From: Marasmius tenuissimus
Taxonomy: Eukaryota; Basidiomycota; Agaricomycetes; Agaricales; Marasmiaceae
Direction: 5' to 3'
Length of the DNA stretch: 64,000 nt
NCBI GenBank assembly: GCA_029532415.1
Contig: JAQOTA010000048.1
Location: 918,001 to 982,000 of the forward strand
Shown here: positions 10,391 to 20,244 of the stretch, in pieces
Layout: every line of letters starts with the position of its first letter
How positions within the stretch are numbered: the first letter of the stretch is position 1
Position numbers and translations under genes: made by a program
Notes under the pieces: model-generated
What the model was told of the DNA's origin: nothing
What the model saw: only the letters and a program-made list of their open reading frames with translations
The model's database searches: none

Positions 10391-11583
10391 TCAATGAGGC
10401 TCCCTCTTGGGTTCCAATTTCACTTTTTTACGCGATGTGGATCCGTTCTGTTTCTTTTTGGCTTCAATGACCGCAATACGGTTCTGTCAGGCAACAAAAG
10501 TGAATGGTGAGGGCTCTGAGCACTATAGATATGGACTGTAGGCTGACCCTTAGGTTGCGAAGCTCCGCGGTGTCATCTTCTTCATCTTTCAGCTTCGACA
10601 CATACGGCTTAACGTCCTCGTCAGAACCGTGTTCAGGGCGCAATCGCTTGTTGGTCGATATACGGGTGGACAGAGGAGGAGGCGGTGGAAGAGTAGGTGG
10701 AGATGACCGCGGCCGTGGTGGGGGCGCATTCCCATTAGCCTGAAGGATCGCTGCAAAGATGGAGGTTAGGCAGGTTCAAAAGGCGTGTATAACACGCACC
10801 GAGTGGTCTGTACTTGAAGCAAAAAACGGCTACGGGAGGCCCGTAGTCTTTTGAGCGGGACACTGAAGCGTAGGCTGTGGTAGCGGGTTGCTGGAAGCTA
10901 CATGGTTGCGTTCCGACCCATTCAGCAGACTTTGGTTCGAGGAATACTGGATGCGTACCGTGTCTGATGGCTGCCGCATTTCTTCGTTGTCTCGTGAAAG
11001 GTTTTTTCAGCTGGAGCTTTCAAAAACGGCCCCAGTCCCGATCCCATAGTAGGCTGTGAGTTTCGGAAAGTGATCTTGATATCTCCCAGTTCTGGGGAAT
11101 CGGGAGTTGAGATGAACGCGTCGTCGTCTGCATTTCGGAGTATGAAAAAAGGTCAGTGGATCTGCGATGGACAGAAATTCCAGGATAGATAATCACCAGT
11201 TGTTTGTAGGTTGGAAAATGTGAACCGAGCGACGGTGGTATGACTAGTTCTCATCCCGGTCAGCTGTACGCGACGACCTTTTGGCAGGTCGCTCGCAGCT
11301 CTCAAGAGCATGCCTCCACAGCTATTTCCGTCAACGAGTACTCTACTGGACACCGGCGCCGTGAATTCATCGCACATCCAATTGATCTGATATTCCTAAA
11401 ATCAAAATGTGAACAGCTCGGACGTCTCTGTGTAGCAGACAAAGTCAGCGGTGGTACCTTTCCCTCTTCAGAAGCTATCCAACAAGTTACAGTCCTTGTT
11501 TGTTCCGAAGTCTGAACCCCATATTCCTCGCAGGCCTTGTCACCAATCGTTATCCAAGCAGAAAAGTTGTCGAAGGTGATCAT
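10391..11583 (-). CDS. DUF7918 domain protein, copy C
   Basis: Six exons, 295 aa: 11583-11458, 11395-11197, 11127-10959, 10897-10800, 10750-10548, 10483-10391. The domain starts MITFDNFSAWITIGD, with CWIASEEGK, VDGNSCGG, LGDIKITF, HETTKKCGSHQTR and CFKYRPL. Intron phases equal those of copies A and B. The linker is Pro-rich (PTLPPPPPLS) then acidic (DEEDDTAE). The last exon reads NRIAVIEAKKKQN, then RKKVKLEPKREPH and stops. Copy B continues there with eleven more residues ending IDLTDD; in copy C indels have changed the frame and a relic of the tail (LTDVADD) remains readable in another frame. So copy C keeps the VKLE site but lacks the SUMO-interacting-like end. Function unknown. Confidence 0.86.
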
Positions 11584-11900
11584 GGTTCAAACGTTCAAGT
11601 TCAAGAAAGGTTCAGAAGCGATTCATGGCAAGCGTGGGCGCGTATTACTAAGCGAAGACGCGTCTCGGCGCGTCGGCTGCACGGTCTGACCGTAAACCTC
11701 CACCATCCTTGCTCTTTCGTGCTCTTTAGAAACGTTGGAGTGGACCGTCCGCTCAATCTTTGCTTATCAGGCTTTCAGCAGCAAAAAATAGAAGTTTCCC
11801 AGGGATGTGTGTGCACGTGCCGCGGTACCGGTGACGCATCTAGATGGGCTTCTGTTCACGACTCGGATGACGCTTTACAGGCACTCTCCCCCGTTCTGCC
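11584..11900. other. Divergent promoter region, DUF7918-C and GNAT gene
   Basis: The part next to DUF7918-C (gcgtgggcgcgtattactaa) matches the upstream region of DUF7918-B at about 3716-3740, so these two genes share promoter ancestry. The right half is the upstream region of the GNAT gene. No separate gene seen. Confidence 0.5.
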
Positions 11901-12605
11901 ATGTCCAATGGCGTCGTACTCAGAACCGCAAAGCCAGAGGACCTCGTCCGCCTCGCTGACATCGCAGACGCAGCGTTTCGGTCGGACTCGCACACTCAGC
12001 TCAAGTCCCTAGCATCAAAGCCTGATGCAATCTCTTTCCGAGATGGCATGTATGGCGCCCTCCAAGTATGGTTTGCACAGCCCAAGATCGACCTCATCGT
12101 CGCGGAGAACCAGAATACTCACGAGGTTGTGGGATGGATAGCATGGAGTAGACGAGGTTTCGCAGGCGACTTGGATTTGCCACTATCCGAGATTAATGAC
12201 GCGGACACGCGTGCGGCAGGAACCAGAACAATCACAGATCTAGAGGCTATGACAAGTGCTTCTATCGCGTCTTGGGCGACGCGTCTCATGCCTCCGGGAT
12301 CCCGATGCCGATACATTGTTGCCACCAGCGTCGATCCAGCCTCCCAAACTGGCGGAATTGGTTCACGCCTCGTTCGTTGGGGGACGGACAAGGCGGACAG
12401 AGAGACGGGCGTATACTGTTGGGTGCAATCTTCCATGGGTGGCCGCGGGTTTTTTGAAAAGCAGGGATTTAGGGAAGTCGGCCGCCTTGAGGTTGATCTG
12501 GACGAGTATAGTCAGGGCTCGTCACCTCCAAGAACACTAGGATCGCATGCGGAGACCTGGGGAAGATACGTTTGGACGTACATGAGGAGAGGTGGTCAAG
12601 CTTGA
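11901..12605 (+). CDS. GNAT-family N-acetyltransferase
   Basis: A single uninterrupted frame of 234 aa starting MSNGVVLRTAKPEDL, typical of the beta1 strand and helix 1 of the GNAT fold. The acetyl-CoA binding motif A is at about residues 138-165: YIVATSVDPASQTGGIGSRL, where the Q-x-GGIG loop grips the pyrophosphate. FFEKQGFREVGRLEVDL is the usual beta6-beta7 ending. The protein should transfer an acetyl group from acetyl-CoA to a small amine or protein; the substrate cannot be told. It is intron-less, unlike nearly all neighbours. The gene lies head to head with DUF7918-C with about 317 bp between them. Confidence 0.85.
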   Translation: MSNGVVLRTAKPEDLVRLADIADAAFRSDSHTQLKSLASKPDAISFRDGMYGALQVWFAQPKIDLIVAENQNTHEVVGWIAWSRRGFAGDLDLPLSEINDADTRAAGTRTITDLEAMTSASIASWATRLMPPGSRCRYIVATSVDPASQTGGIGSRLVRWGTDKADRETGVYCWVQSSMGGRGFFEKQGFREVGRLEVDLDEYSQGSSPPRTLGSHAETWGRYVWTYMRRGGQA

Positions 12606-13185
12606 CCTAATTGCGGTCCAAAGTTTTGCGGCCCGGTACATAGAAGGAGAGGCATATCAATGTGAAAACCAATGCATTTACAAGTGATAGAACTTGTCTG
12701 AGCTTTGTATTGAAATTTTTATCGTGCCCGTTGCGTGATTTGGAGTACGTCGTGCTAAGGAGTTCGATTTTGGCAATTTCTGCGAACGTCTCGGCTTTCC
12801 TGAGGACATCAATTGGACATCAACCTGTTTTATCAAGAATGAGAGAACCGCTGCCATGAAACGGCGAAGTCCTCCAACTTGCCAGAAGACGGTATCTGGT
12901 ACCGGGGTATTTCCCTCCAATTCGCTGCCGCCGGATTCTAGATACTGGCGTTTTCTGTTTAAATTGAGGTTGAGGCCGCCATTCTCGCTGCGAGGAGCAC
13001 ATCAGATTGCAGAACTTGACTGGTCCGGTTCCGGATACGATCGCCACTGGATACAGAAGGTTGGGTCAAGGATTTCAGTATGCGTTGGAGGTTTCGTGAA
13101 GCAATCAGTAAAGCGAGTCCTAAGCCCATTGTTATCATCAAAACTGAAGTGAACCAAATCACCAACGAAATGAGTTATTGCCTAT
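12606..13185. other. Intergenic, left of Harbinger insertion; no gene recognised
   Basis: Short frames on the minus strand include one with a hydrophobic run (about 13150-13090) but no start, splice pattern or family that I recognise. Together with 16853-17518 this was one continuous spacer before the Harbinger element inserted; joining the two sides restores ...gccTATaggc.... Confidence 0.45.
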
Positions 13186-13250
13186 AGGGCTGCTCAATTC
13201 TCAGTTCGTCCCCCGCTCGTCAGCTCGTCCCAGTTCGTCAGCTCGTCCCG
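13186..13250 (+). repeat. Left terminal inverted repeat of Harbinger element
   Basis: Contains internal direct repeats of CAGTTCGTC and CAGCTCGTCC, likely transposase or Myb-protein binding sites. Matches 16788-16852 in inverted orientation with a single mismatch. Confidence 0.95.
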
Positions 13251-13397
13251 GCGCTGGGCTCCCGCTGGACCCGGGAGACCGAATTAGGAACCGTTAGATT
13301 TTGAACTCCGACAGAATAACTATTGCGTACTGACAATGCATATGTACTGAGTGTATTCACGTTTCTTCCTCGCTCATCTTGGACTGATCGGCCTCTG

Positions 13398-14959
13398 ATG
13401 GTACAAAGAACAATATCAGAAGCTGTCGCAGACTATGCAGCAGTCGCAGAAGTGTTCGTGACTGCCGCCGCAGCGCTCGATGACTCTGATCTGGAGTTTC
13501 TTCTGTCCAACATTTTCGAGGATTTAGACGAGGATCTTGACGATCCGGTCCATGATCTTTTCGATGAATCGGTGTCGGAACTTGACCATCTGGAACTTGG
13601 GGGGATTAATTGGCTGCTTATAGCGAATGCAATTCGGGGAGATGGTACACGCGGGGCCTATGACCAGATACCAAAGTCAACTGATTTCTTCACGGTTGCC
13701 CTTCAAGCACCAGATCGTTGGTTTCGAAACATGTTCAGGTAAGTATACCTGCTGTATCCAGCCGAAAAAAAGCATTGAATGACCTATATAATTTTCAGGA
13801 TTGGGCGCGACACATTTGATGCTCTCGTTCAACAACTGTCCATAGACCCCGTCTTTATTTCTCGAGGTCGGAAGCCCCAGCGTCACGTCAAATATCAATT
13901 GGCCTGTTTCTTAGTCCGGTATGGCACTCGCGGCTGTGATACCCTTCGTGTTGCACAGGAGCTGTCGATTGGTCACGGCACAGTGTTTCTGTACTGCCGC
14001 CGCGTCAGCCATGCCCTCCGTAGACTGAAAGCAGAGGTTATCACCTTTCCCCATGGTGACCGGGCACAAGAGGTCAAGGAACACATACAGCGGAAGTCAG
14101 CAAGAAGGTTTGGAAATCCGGCACACCTTGGCTTTCCGAACTGCAAAGGGAGTGGCGATGGGAGCCTGATACCCTTTCTAGAGAAGCCCCTGCAGTTTGG
14201 GGAAGTTTACCGAACCCGGAAGAAATTTTTTGGGGTATGCTCGAACTATATGATGTGGTCAGGTAATCTTAACTGATATCTGTGTTTCCTGCAGACAAAT
14301 ATACAAACTACTGTTGACCACCGGTTGCGATTCACATCATACGAGCTCGGGTTTCCTGGATCCGCCACTGACTCAAAAGTGTGGCAGCAGTCCCGGATCT
14401 GGCAAAAGCGTGACGAGTACTTCGCAGAAGGCGAGTATATCATGGTTGACAAGGGTATGTCCACACATGTATACTACATACTAATTGACTGCTGAATTTT
14501 GATCTGGAAGGTTATCCGTCGTCTCCTTATGTTTTGCGGCCCTTTAGCGAGCCAGAACTTGCCGAAGCTGATCCAGAGACACGGCGACGGATGTATAGAT
14601 TCAATAGTGCATTATCAAAGATTCGAATTGACTCCGAGCATGCCTATGGAATGCTGAAGAATCGCTTTCCGTCACTCCAAGGCATGGGTCGGCATCTTGA
14701 CATTGAAGAGCTCTACAAGGCTATAGAAGCGATGCTTGTTCTCCACAACAGATGTATTGACCTTGGAGATCAACCACTTGCAGGATCCTGGGATGCTGAA
14801 GGTATTGCAGAAGTCAACATTCCACAGCTTGATGAGCCAGCAGAATCTCAGGATGAGCGGCCTGACGGTGATGAGGACAGAGGGGATCCTGAGGCAGAGT
14901 CAATGAAAGAACGAGGGCGGGCAATGCGATTAGCCCTGTTAAATCAATTATGTCAATGA
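13398..14959 (+). CDS. Harbinger transposase (DDE nuclease)
   Basis: Four exons (13398-13738, 13799-14234, 14295-14454, 14511-14959) give 461 aa. The N-terminal part is acidic (EDLDEDLDDPVHD), followed by a helix-turn-helix-like segment in which YQLACFLVRYGTRG precedes TLRVAQELSIGHGTVFLY. The catalytic DDE triad is visible. The first Asp is in GSGDGSLIPF, the second is in IMVDKGYPSS, and the Glu is in IDSEHAYGMLKNRFPSL. These are the motifs of the DDE_Tnp_4 / PIF-Harbinger nuclease. The start at 13398 is the first in-frame ATG; the frame is open upstream as far as 13323 without an ATG. It should cut and paste the surrounding element in the nucleus together with the Myb-like partner. Confidence 0.88.
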
Positions 14960-15000
14960 TATATGTAGAAGCACATATAATGGAAGGAATGTATTGAAGC

Positions 15001-16517
15001 CTAATTAGACGTAAAAAAATCCATAAGATATTTATTTGCGGCTGCCTTAACCTCCTCCGAAACATGAGCGTTCCCAAGAACAGAAGTTGCCATCTGAACC
15101 TTTTGAGCTCTTACCTCAGTTTCCTTTCGTGCCTCTGCTTCCCGCTCCAACCGGTCCTCCCGCTTTCGGTTTAGATCTAGTTGTGCTTCAATAACACCGA
15201 GTCGTCGCTCCTCGCCCTTGGTCTTCAGATCGATGAATTTGTTGACATTGTTCAGTGACTGGGATGCTGATTCTTGGAAGCTGGTGCTTCGTCGTGGGGT
15301 ACTCTTGGGTTCCGTGACAGTCCCCGATGTGGACTTGGGTGCTGGGGTTGTTGGAGGCTTCACTGTCGTCGTCGAAGTAGCTGAGTCAGCTCCATCATCA
15401 ACAATATCCTCTCTCACTGGTGAGGCGTCGTCAATAGACTGTGCAGGAGTACATGCATCATCATCAGTGAGATCCGGTTGTACTTGTAAACCTCTGTCAT
15501 CCTCCCAGTCCGAAACAGGCTCATCAGAGTTGCGTACAATGACTCGGGTGATGTTTGGTGCTTTTGCGAACCTGGAGGATATTTTAGTGTTGCCAAAGCG
15601 ACGGAGCCAATGTGAAGACGTACCTTGAGTTCCATGGGTCCATCCAACCATTCGATTCCCACTGGCAGATCACCGCCGGGGTCAAATTTCCAACAGCCTT
15701 CTGCTGTTGCTTAGCTGCCTCCAGTCGACGTCCATATGAGGCTATAATTCCCGCACCATCCTCATCCTCATGATCCCCATCCCCACCACCTCCTGTGAAC
15801 TTCTCAAACTCCCTGATCCAGCCGTATACGGTACGAGAGCGTTCATATTTGCCCTTGCAAGCACTTGCACTGAAGGTGCCGCCGGCAACGAGTGATGAAA
15901 TCTGCAGTCTAAGTTAGACGTGAAAAGATGTCAGCCGAGTGTTACACACCTGATCAAATGCCCTCTGCGGGTTGGTTAACAGCGTCTGAAACACCTTGTC
16001 TGCATCCGGCCCGAGCAGATTTTGAAACAAGCTTGACGTTTCGTGGTCCTTCCAAAGATGGCGAGAGGGTGGAGGTTCAGAAAGGGCCGCTACCTCTTCC
16101 TTTTCTTGCTTCTTCGCTTTCTTTCGGGGTTTGGATGGGGCTGTTGAGCTAGATGCCGTTTTCGTCTTTTTTACAGGCGGCACATTTTGGTCAGCGTGGG
16201 AGATGTCAGTGTTGTTCCTCTTCTTGCGGGTGCTAGACCGGACTGGAGTTGTGGAAGGCTGAGGAGGCGCCAACGAAAGAGGTGCCAACAGAATTGTTTG
16301 TGGCGGAGGTTCTGGAACCGACGGAGGGGGTGGCTGCTCGGACAACTGAATGTGTTAACGTTCAGATTAAGTCATACCGCCTGCATTGAATTGCGTTACC
16401 ACACACCTGAATGAGAGCTGGGTCAACCACAACCCGATCTTGTTCACTTTCAGCGCCATCCATTGTGGCCCTTCGCGTGTCGTTTGGACCAGGATCACAG
16501 GGACCAAATCCTGGCAT
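15001..16517 (-). CDS. Harbinger accessory Myb/SANT-like DNA-binding protein
   Basis: Four exons (16517-16407, 16345-15950, 15901-15624, 15571-15001) give about 451 aa; the ATG at 16463 is an alternative start. The N-terminal region is Pro-rich (PPPPSVPEPPP) and then very basic (KPRKKAKKQEK). A trihelix/SANT-like segment follows: LWKDHETSSLFQNLL, ACKGKYERSRTVYGWI and EFEKFTG. Next come the ICQWESNGWMDPWN motif, an acidic/Ser-rich stretch and a C-terminal coiled coil (REDRLEREAEARKETEVRAQ). Such second genes accompany the transposase in autonomous PIF/Harbinger elements and carry it to the nucleus and to the terminal repeats. It is convergent with the transposase gene; their stops are about 40 bp apart. 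Confidence 0.78.
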
Positions 16518-16787
16518 CCAGTTCTCCTGATACGCATTTGGATTAAGGTCACCTAGCCTAAAAAACGAATTATACAGCCCAAACGTGAGTAAAATATCAA
16601 CCGATACTCATGGCGCGAGAATGCTTACATCCTGGTCACAGGAGCGCGCTGACACTTGTGGGCTATAACTGCGACAGCGTAGAACGACCTCAGATGCCGC
16701 CCTAGAAATTGTTCAAACTCCGCCGGACAGCCCGGAGAGTCATCTGACTATCGGTGCGGTGCATTTCCTTATTTGTGAATCTACCCG

Positions 16788-16852
16788 CGGGACGAACTGA
16801 CGAACTGGGACGAGCTGACGAGCGGGGGACGAACTGAGAATTGAGCAGCCCT
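16788..16852 (-). repeat. Right terminal inverted repeat of Harbinger element
   Basis: Inverted copy of 13186-13250 with one base difference (cgaactgacg against the complement of cgagctgacg). Followed by the target duplication TAT. Confidence 0.95.
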
Positions 16853-17518
16853 TATAGGCTCGGAGAGTATCATCGAACCCTTGAAGCTTGATTGATCGTC
16901 TATTATAAGAAATCTAGATGTTGTGATCCCTTGGTCCCAAGTCAAGCTTTTGACGGGTATATGTTTGGAATGCTTGTGGAGGTGGAGGACGGAGGCAAAG
17001 AGTGACTGGGATCACGAGGCGCTATGTCGTGCCATGGTGGCGTGGGCGCGTTTCTGACCAAGCCGACGCCGCGGAGGACGCGACGACGCATCACTTTCTC
17101 TTGCCTCCCTCCACGATCCTGTTTGAAGGTTCGAAGCATTGACAAATTCATGGCTCCTAGAATTGGTTCATCTCTTCCGACCATGAGGGATATAACCTCT
17201 TTCTTTGACCTCTTAGCTCTCAGCCTCCAGATGAGCCCCGGATGAGCTGTATCCAGATATCCAGATTCCTCGATCTGGACAAACAAGGCTGCGGTACGAC
17301 TAAATTGACAGTTTCTAAGGTTTAGACTGACTTCTAGTCTAGGATACACGCAAGACTCCACAAGAGGATCCAGTAAATCCTGTAATGGAGGTGCTCCCAG
17401 ACTTTTGACTTTGCATGCAACGTTTACGGTTTGAACAGCAAATGTGCTGACTAAGGAGCCCAAAGATAGTTTGCTCGCCTCGCCTTCGTCCTCCTTCCAG
17501 CCTTGATTCCTCTCTTCC
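16853..17518. other. Upstream region of the glycosyltransferase-like gene
   Basis: Right half of the spacer split by the Harbinger element. A 192-codon open frame on the minus strand (17520-16942) overlaps the ATG of the next gene by two bases; it resembles nothing I know and leaves no promoter space, so I treat it as chance. Confidence 0.45.
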
Positions 17519-19790
17519 ATGACCCAAGCGATATTCGTCTACTACTGCTCAGGCCACGGATACGGCCACGCGACTCGAGTTTCTGCCCTCGCCTCCCATT
17601 TACTTCGTCTCCCAGACCAGCATCGACCTCGAATTCACATCGTTTCTGAGGCACCCAAGCACGTTTTCGCCGACAGTATCGCCCTTGGTGCACAATATCG
17701 CTATGCAGACTGGATAGACCCAGTCATAGTCCAGCCAGTGGCCTATAGGATTGACCGCCAGAGGAGCGTGGATGTTCTCAAGGCATTCATGAACAAGAAG
17801 GACATGTTTGTCGAGACAGAAAGAGCGTGGCTCGTGGAAATTGGAGCGAGATGTGTGCTGAGCGACGCAGCGTTTCTCGGTTGTCTGGCAGCAAAGGCAG
17901 CAGGCGTCCCTTCAATCCTCGTCACAAATTTCACCTTCGACTCGGTTTACAGTTACCTCTCCACCACGTTCATCGACGCGGAGCAACCTGATCACCACGA
18001 ACAACAAGTCGCCGAACTGTTACTACCGAAAGATGTCCCAATTTCCAGCACGGTCGTCGAGCCACTCGTCAGGCAGATTCACGACGGGTATCGTCACGCA
18101 GACCTCCTTCTCCTTCTTCCTGGCCAGATTCCCATTCCGTCATTCTCTACCCACCCCCTTTTGCCTTCTCCTAGCTGGGTCGACCTCGACGTTCATTCTT
18201 TTCATGACGACATTATCAACAGCATCGACCCTAATTTTCTCGCCAGAGGAACCGAGGACGAACGCGTCAATCGTAAATCAGGCGTCCTGCATGATGGCGG
18301 GAGAAGCACGGATCCGATGCTTTACTCTCATATACCATTCCCTCCTAAATCAACCCTCCACGCCAAGTCTACGTCTGGTGGTTTCAAGCGAAGGATATTA
18401 CGTGCACCATTACTGGTTCGCAGCCCCTCAGCACCGAGTTGTGACTCATTACAGAACAACGATTCCGTCTATACCCCAGCCGGCCGAGCTCGCCTTCTGA
18501 GTTCTATAGGCGTTCCAGAGAACCTACACGATCCGGGGAAGACGAAGATATTGGTCGTTTCATTTGGGGGACAAGTATTCAGGAAGCCAGCGAGCGGACG
18601 GAGTACCCCAAAACCACGAAGCGGTAGCTCGAGCCCGAGAATTAGGCCATCCCTATCCAAGAAGGCGACCGGGTTGGGTTTGACCGGTATTTCTGAGATT
18701 CCTGGATTGGACAATTTCCCGCATCATCATAGACGAAGCTCTACTCCACATTCCAATGAATCATTTTCTCCGCCCCTCTCGCCCAAGAGCAACATGTCGA
18801 GGTCGTCATCTTCGGGATCTCTTCCGTACTCGGAAGGTCCTTCCACACCGCTCGATCATCGTGATATCAATCCTGACCCGAAGCCTCGTTCGATGAAGCT
18901 CGTCGATGCAACTCCGATTCCAAACGGCATGTCGTCTACAAGTCAAGCGATGTGGATACCAGGAGCTCCTAGCCCTGCTCTGGTCCCGAGCTCAGTGTTT
19001 GCGTCGCCCTTGATCCCATTCCCGCTTGAGGATCTCGACGAAGGCGAAGTTAGCTTGGAAATTGTCCCAGCGACACCCGCTTGTCACGAAGATTCTGATG
19101 CAAGCAGCGAGGAAAGCTACTGGGACGATGAAGAGGATTCATTAGAGCCTAGTCTCTTGCCAGACGAATCATGGATCGCCGTGGTGTGCGGTGTTTCAAA
19201 GGAACAGTGGGAGAAGAACCAGGAGGGCGAGGACGGTGGGCTACCAGAGAACTTTTATGTTGCCCCAAAGGACGTCTATATGCCTGATTTGACGGCTGCT
19301 GCGGACGTGTTGTTGGGAAAGTTGGGGTATGGGACTGTTGCGGAATGTGTTGATTCGAGGACACCGGTGGTGTTTGGTGAGTGGTGTTTGTTTGTTCTCT
19401 CCTTGTGGTACGTTTGATGCTGATATTTGTACTGCAGTTCCGCGACCGCTGTTTATTGAGGAGTATGGCTTGAAACTGCTGCTCCAGGAATCGAAGGTGC
19501 CGGGTGTAGAGCTCACAAGAGAGGAATACGAGAAGGGTGAATGGGCTGGCAAAGTTCACGAGGCGTGGATGAAAGGCAAGGCAGGGAAGAACGAAAGACG
19601 AGATGAGGAAGTTTCAGTCGATCTCGCTGGCAATACCGATTTTGCTCGGTCAGATTCGGATCGCAAAGTTATGGGTGCTCAACTACCCGGAATGGTTGGA
19701 ATCGAGCGAAGGTTGAGGGAAGGACAAGAGATGGCGATGGAAGTCGTTCGATGGGTTGACGAGTGTTGGAGTGGGGTTGAAAGCTGTTGA
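17519..19790 (+). CDS. L-arabinokinase N-terminal-like glycosyltransferase-fold protein
   Basis: Two exons (17519-19376, 19438-19790) give 736 aa. The start YYCSGHGYGHATRVSALA matches the N-terminal GT-B-like half of plant L-arabinokinase (there GHGFGHATR). VLSDAAFLGCLAAKAAGVPS and LVTNFTFDSVYSYL also match. The second half has KILVVSFGGQVFR, PDLTAAADVLLGKLGYGTVA and FIEEYGLKLLLQ, the same order as in the plant protein. The GHMP-kinase half of the plant enzyme is absent. Between the halves lies a Ser/Pro-rich disordered insert of roughly 270 residues, which looks fungal. No signal peptide, so probably cytosolic. The activity is unknown; a UDP-sugar or nucleotide-sugar substrate would fit the fold. 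A decayed copy occurs at about 26210-27120. Confidence 0.78.
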
Positions 19791-20244
19791 CTGGAAAATT
19801 TGCATAGAGCGGACTTGGGTAAAGAGGTACACATGGCCGCCGACGACGGCAGAGACTACTTATGATATGACGCAGGGTGCCACATCCTCTCACTATGGAT
19901 TCGAACATGAACATTAGATTTTTACCATCGATTATAGTATCGTTCACAACATATATGGACATTGTATGGACTTTCTTTGCGATGCCTTGGATGGACGACG
20001 ACGTACTGTACGGTAGTATCCGAACTCCCTTCTTCACTCGCGGTTTGCTCATGATTCCACAAACAAGAATAGTAGCTGTGGCATACTATTACAGACGCGT
20101 GTGAGGACCTTTCAGTCATGACACCTGGAACGGACCGCACCTACCATGAAAATGTTCAAGCGGAAAACGGGATTTTTCCGCTTCATCATGGGACGCGCGC
20201 GACTATAAAAGAAACAGGCTCGATATCCACCAGACTCCACAAAA
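19791..20244. other. Spacer between glycosyltransferase-like gene and GH30-1
   Basis: The first part is the 3' flank of the upstream gene; its gagcggacttgggtaaag segment recurs in the decayed copy near 27050. The last 140 bp is the GH30-1 promoter and recurs, inverted, upstream of GH30-3. Confidence 0.6.
20204..20210 (+). promoter_or_regulatory. TATA box of GH30-1
   Basis: TATAAAA, 35-41 bp before the ATG at 20245. The same box lies at the same distance before GH30-3. Confidence 0.7.

Larger units (their letters stand above)
13186..16852. mobile_element. PIF/Harbinger DNA transposon, apparently complete, 3667 bp
   Basis: The element is bounded by 65-bp terminal inverted repeats that differ at one position only and begin AGGGCTGCTCAATTCTCAGT. 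The direct flanks are TAT on both sides (13183-13185 and 16853-16855), a 3-bp target duplication as expected for Harbinger. Inside are the two genes typical of autonomous Harbingers in opposite, convergent orientation: a DDE transposase on plus and a Myb/SANT-like DNA-binding partner on minus. Both reading frames are open across their introns. Near-identical repeats and intact genes indicate recent insertion and possible autonomy. Confidence 0.92.

Noticed and set aside
16942..17520. 192-codon open frame on the minus strand overlapping the start of the arabinokinase-like gene
   Set aside because: It overlaps the neighbouring ATG by two bases, leaves no promoter, has no family resemblance and looks like an antisense chance frame.
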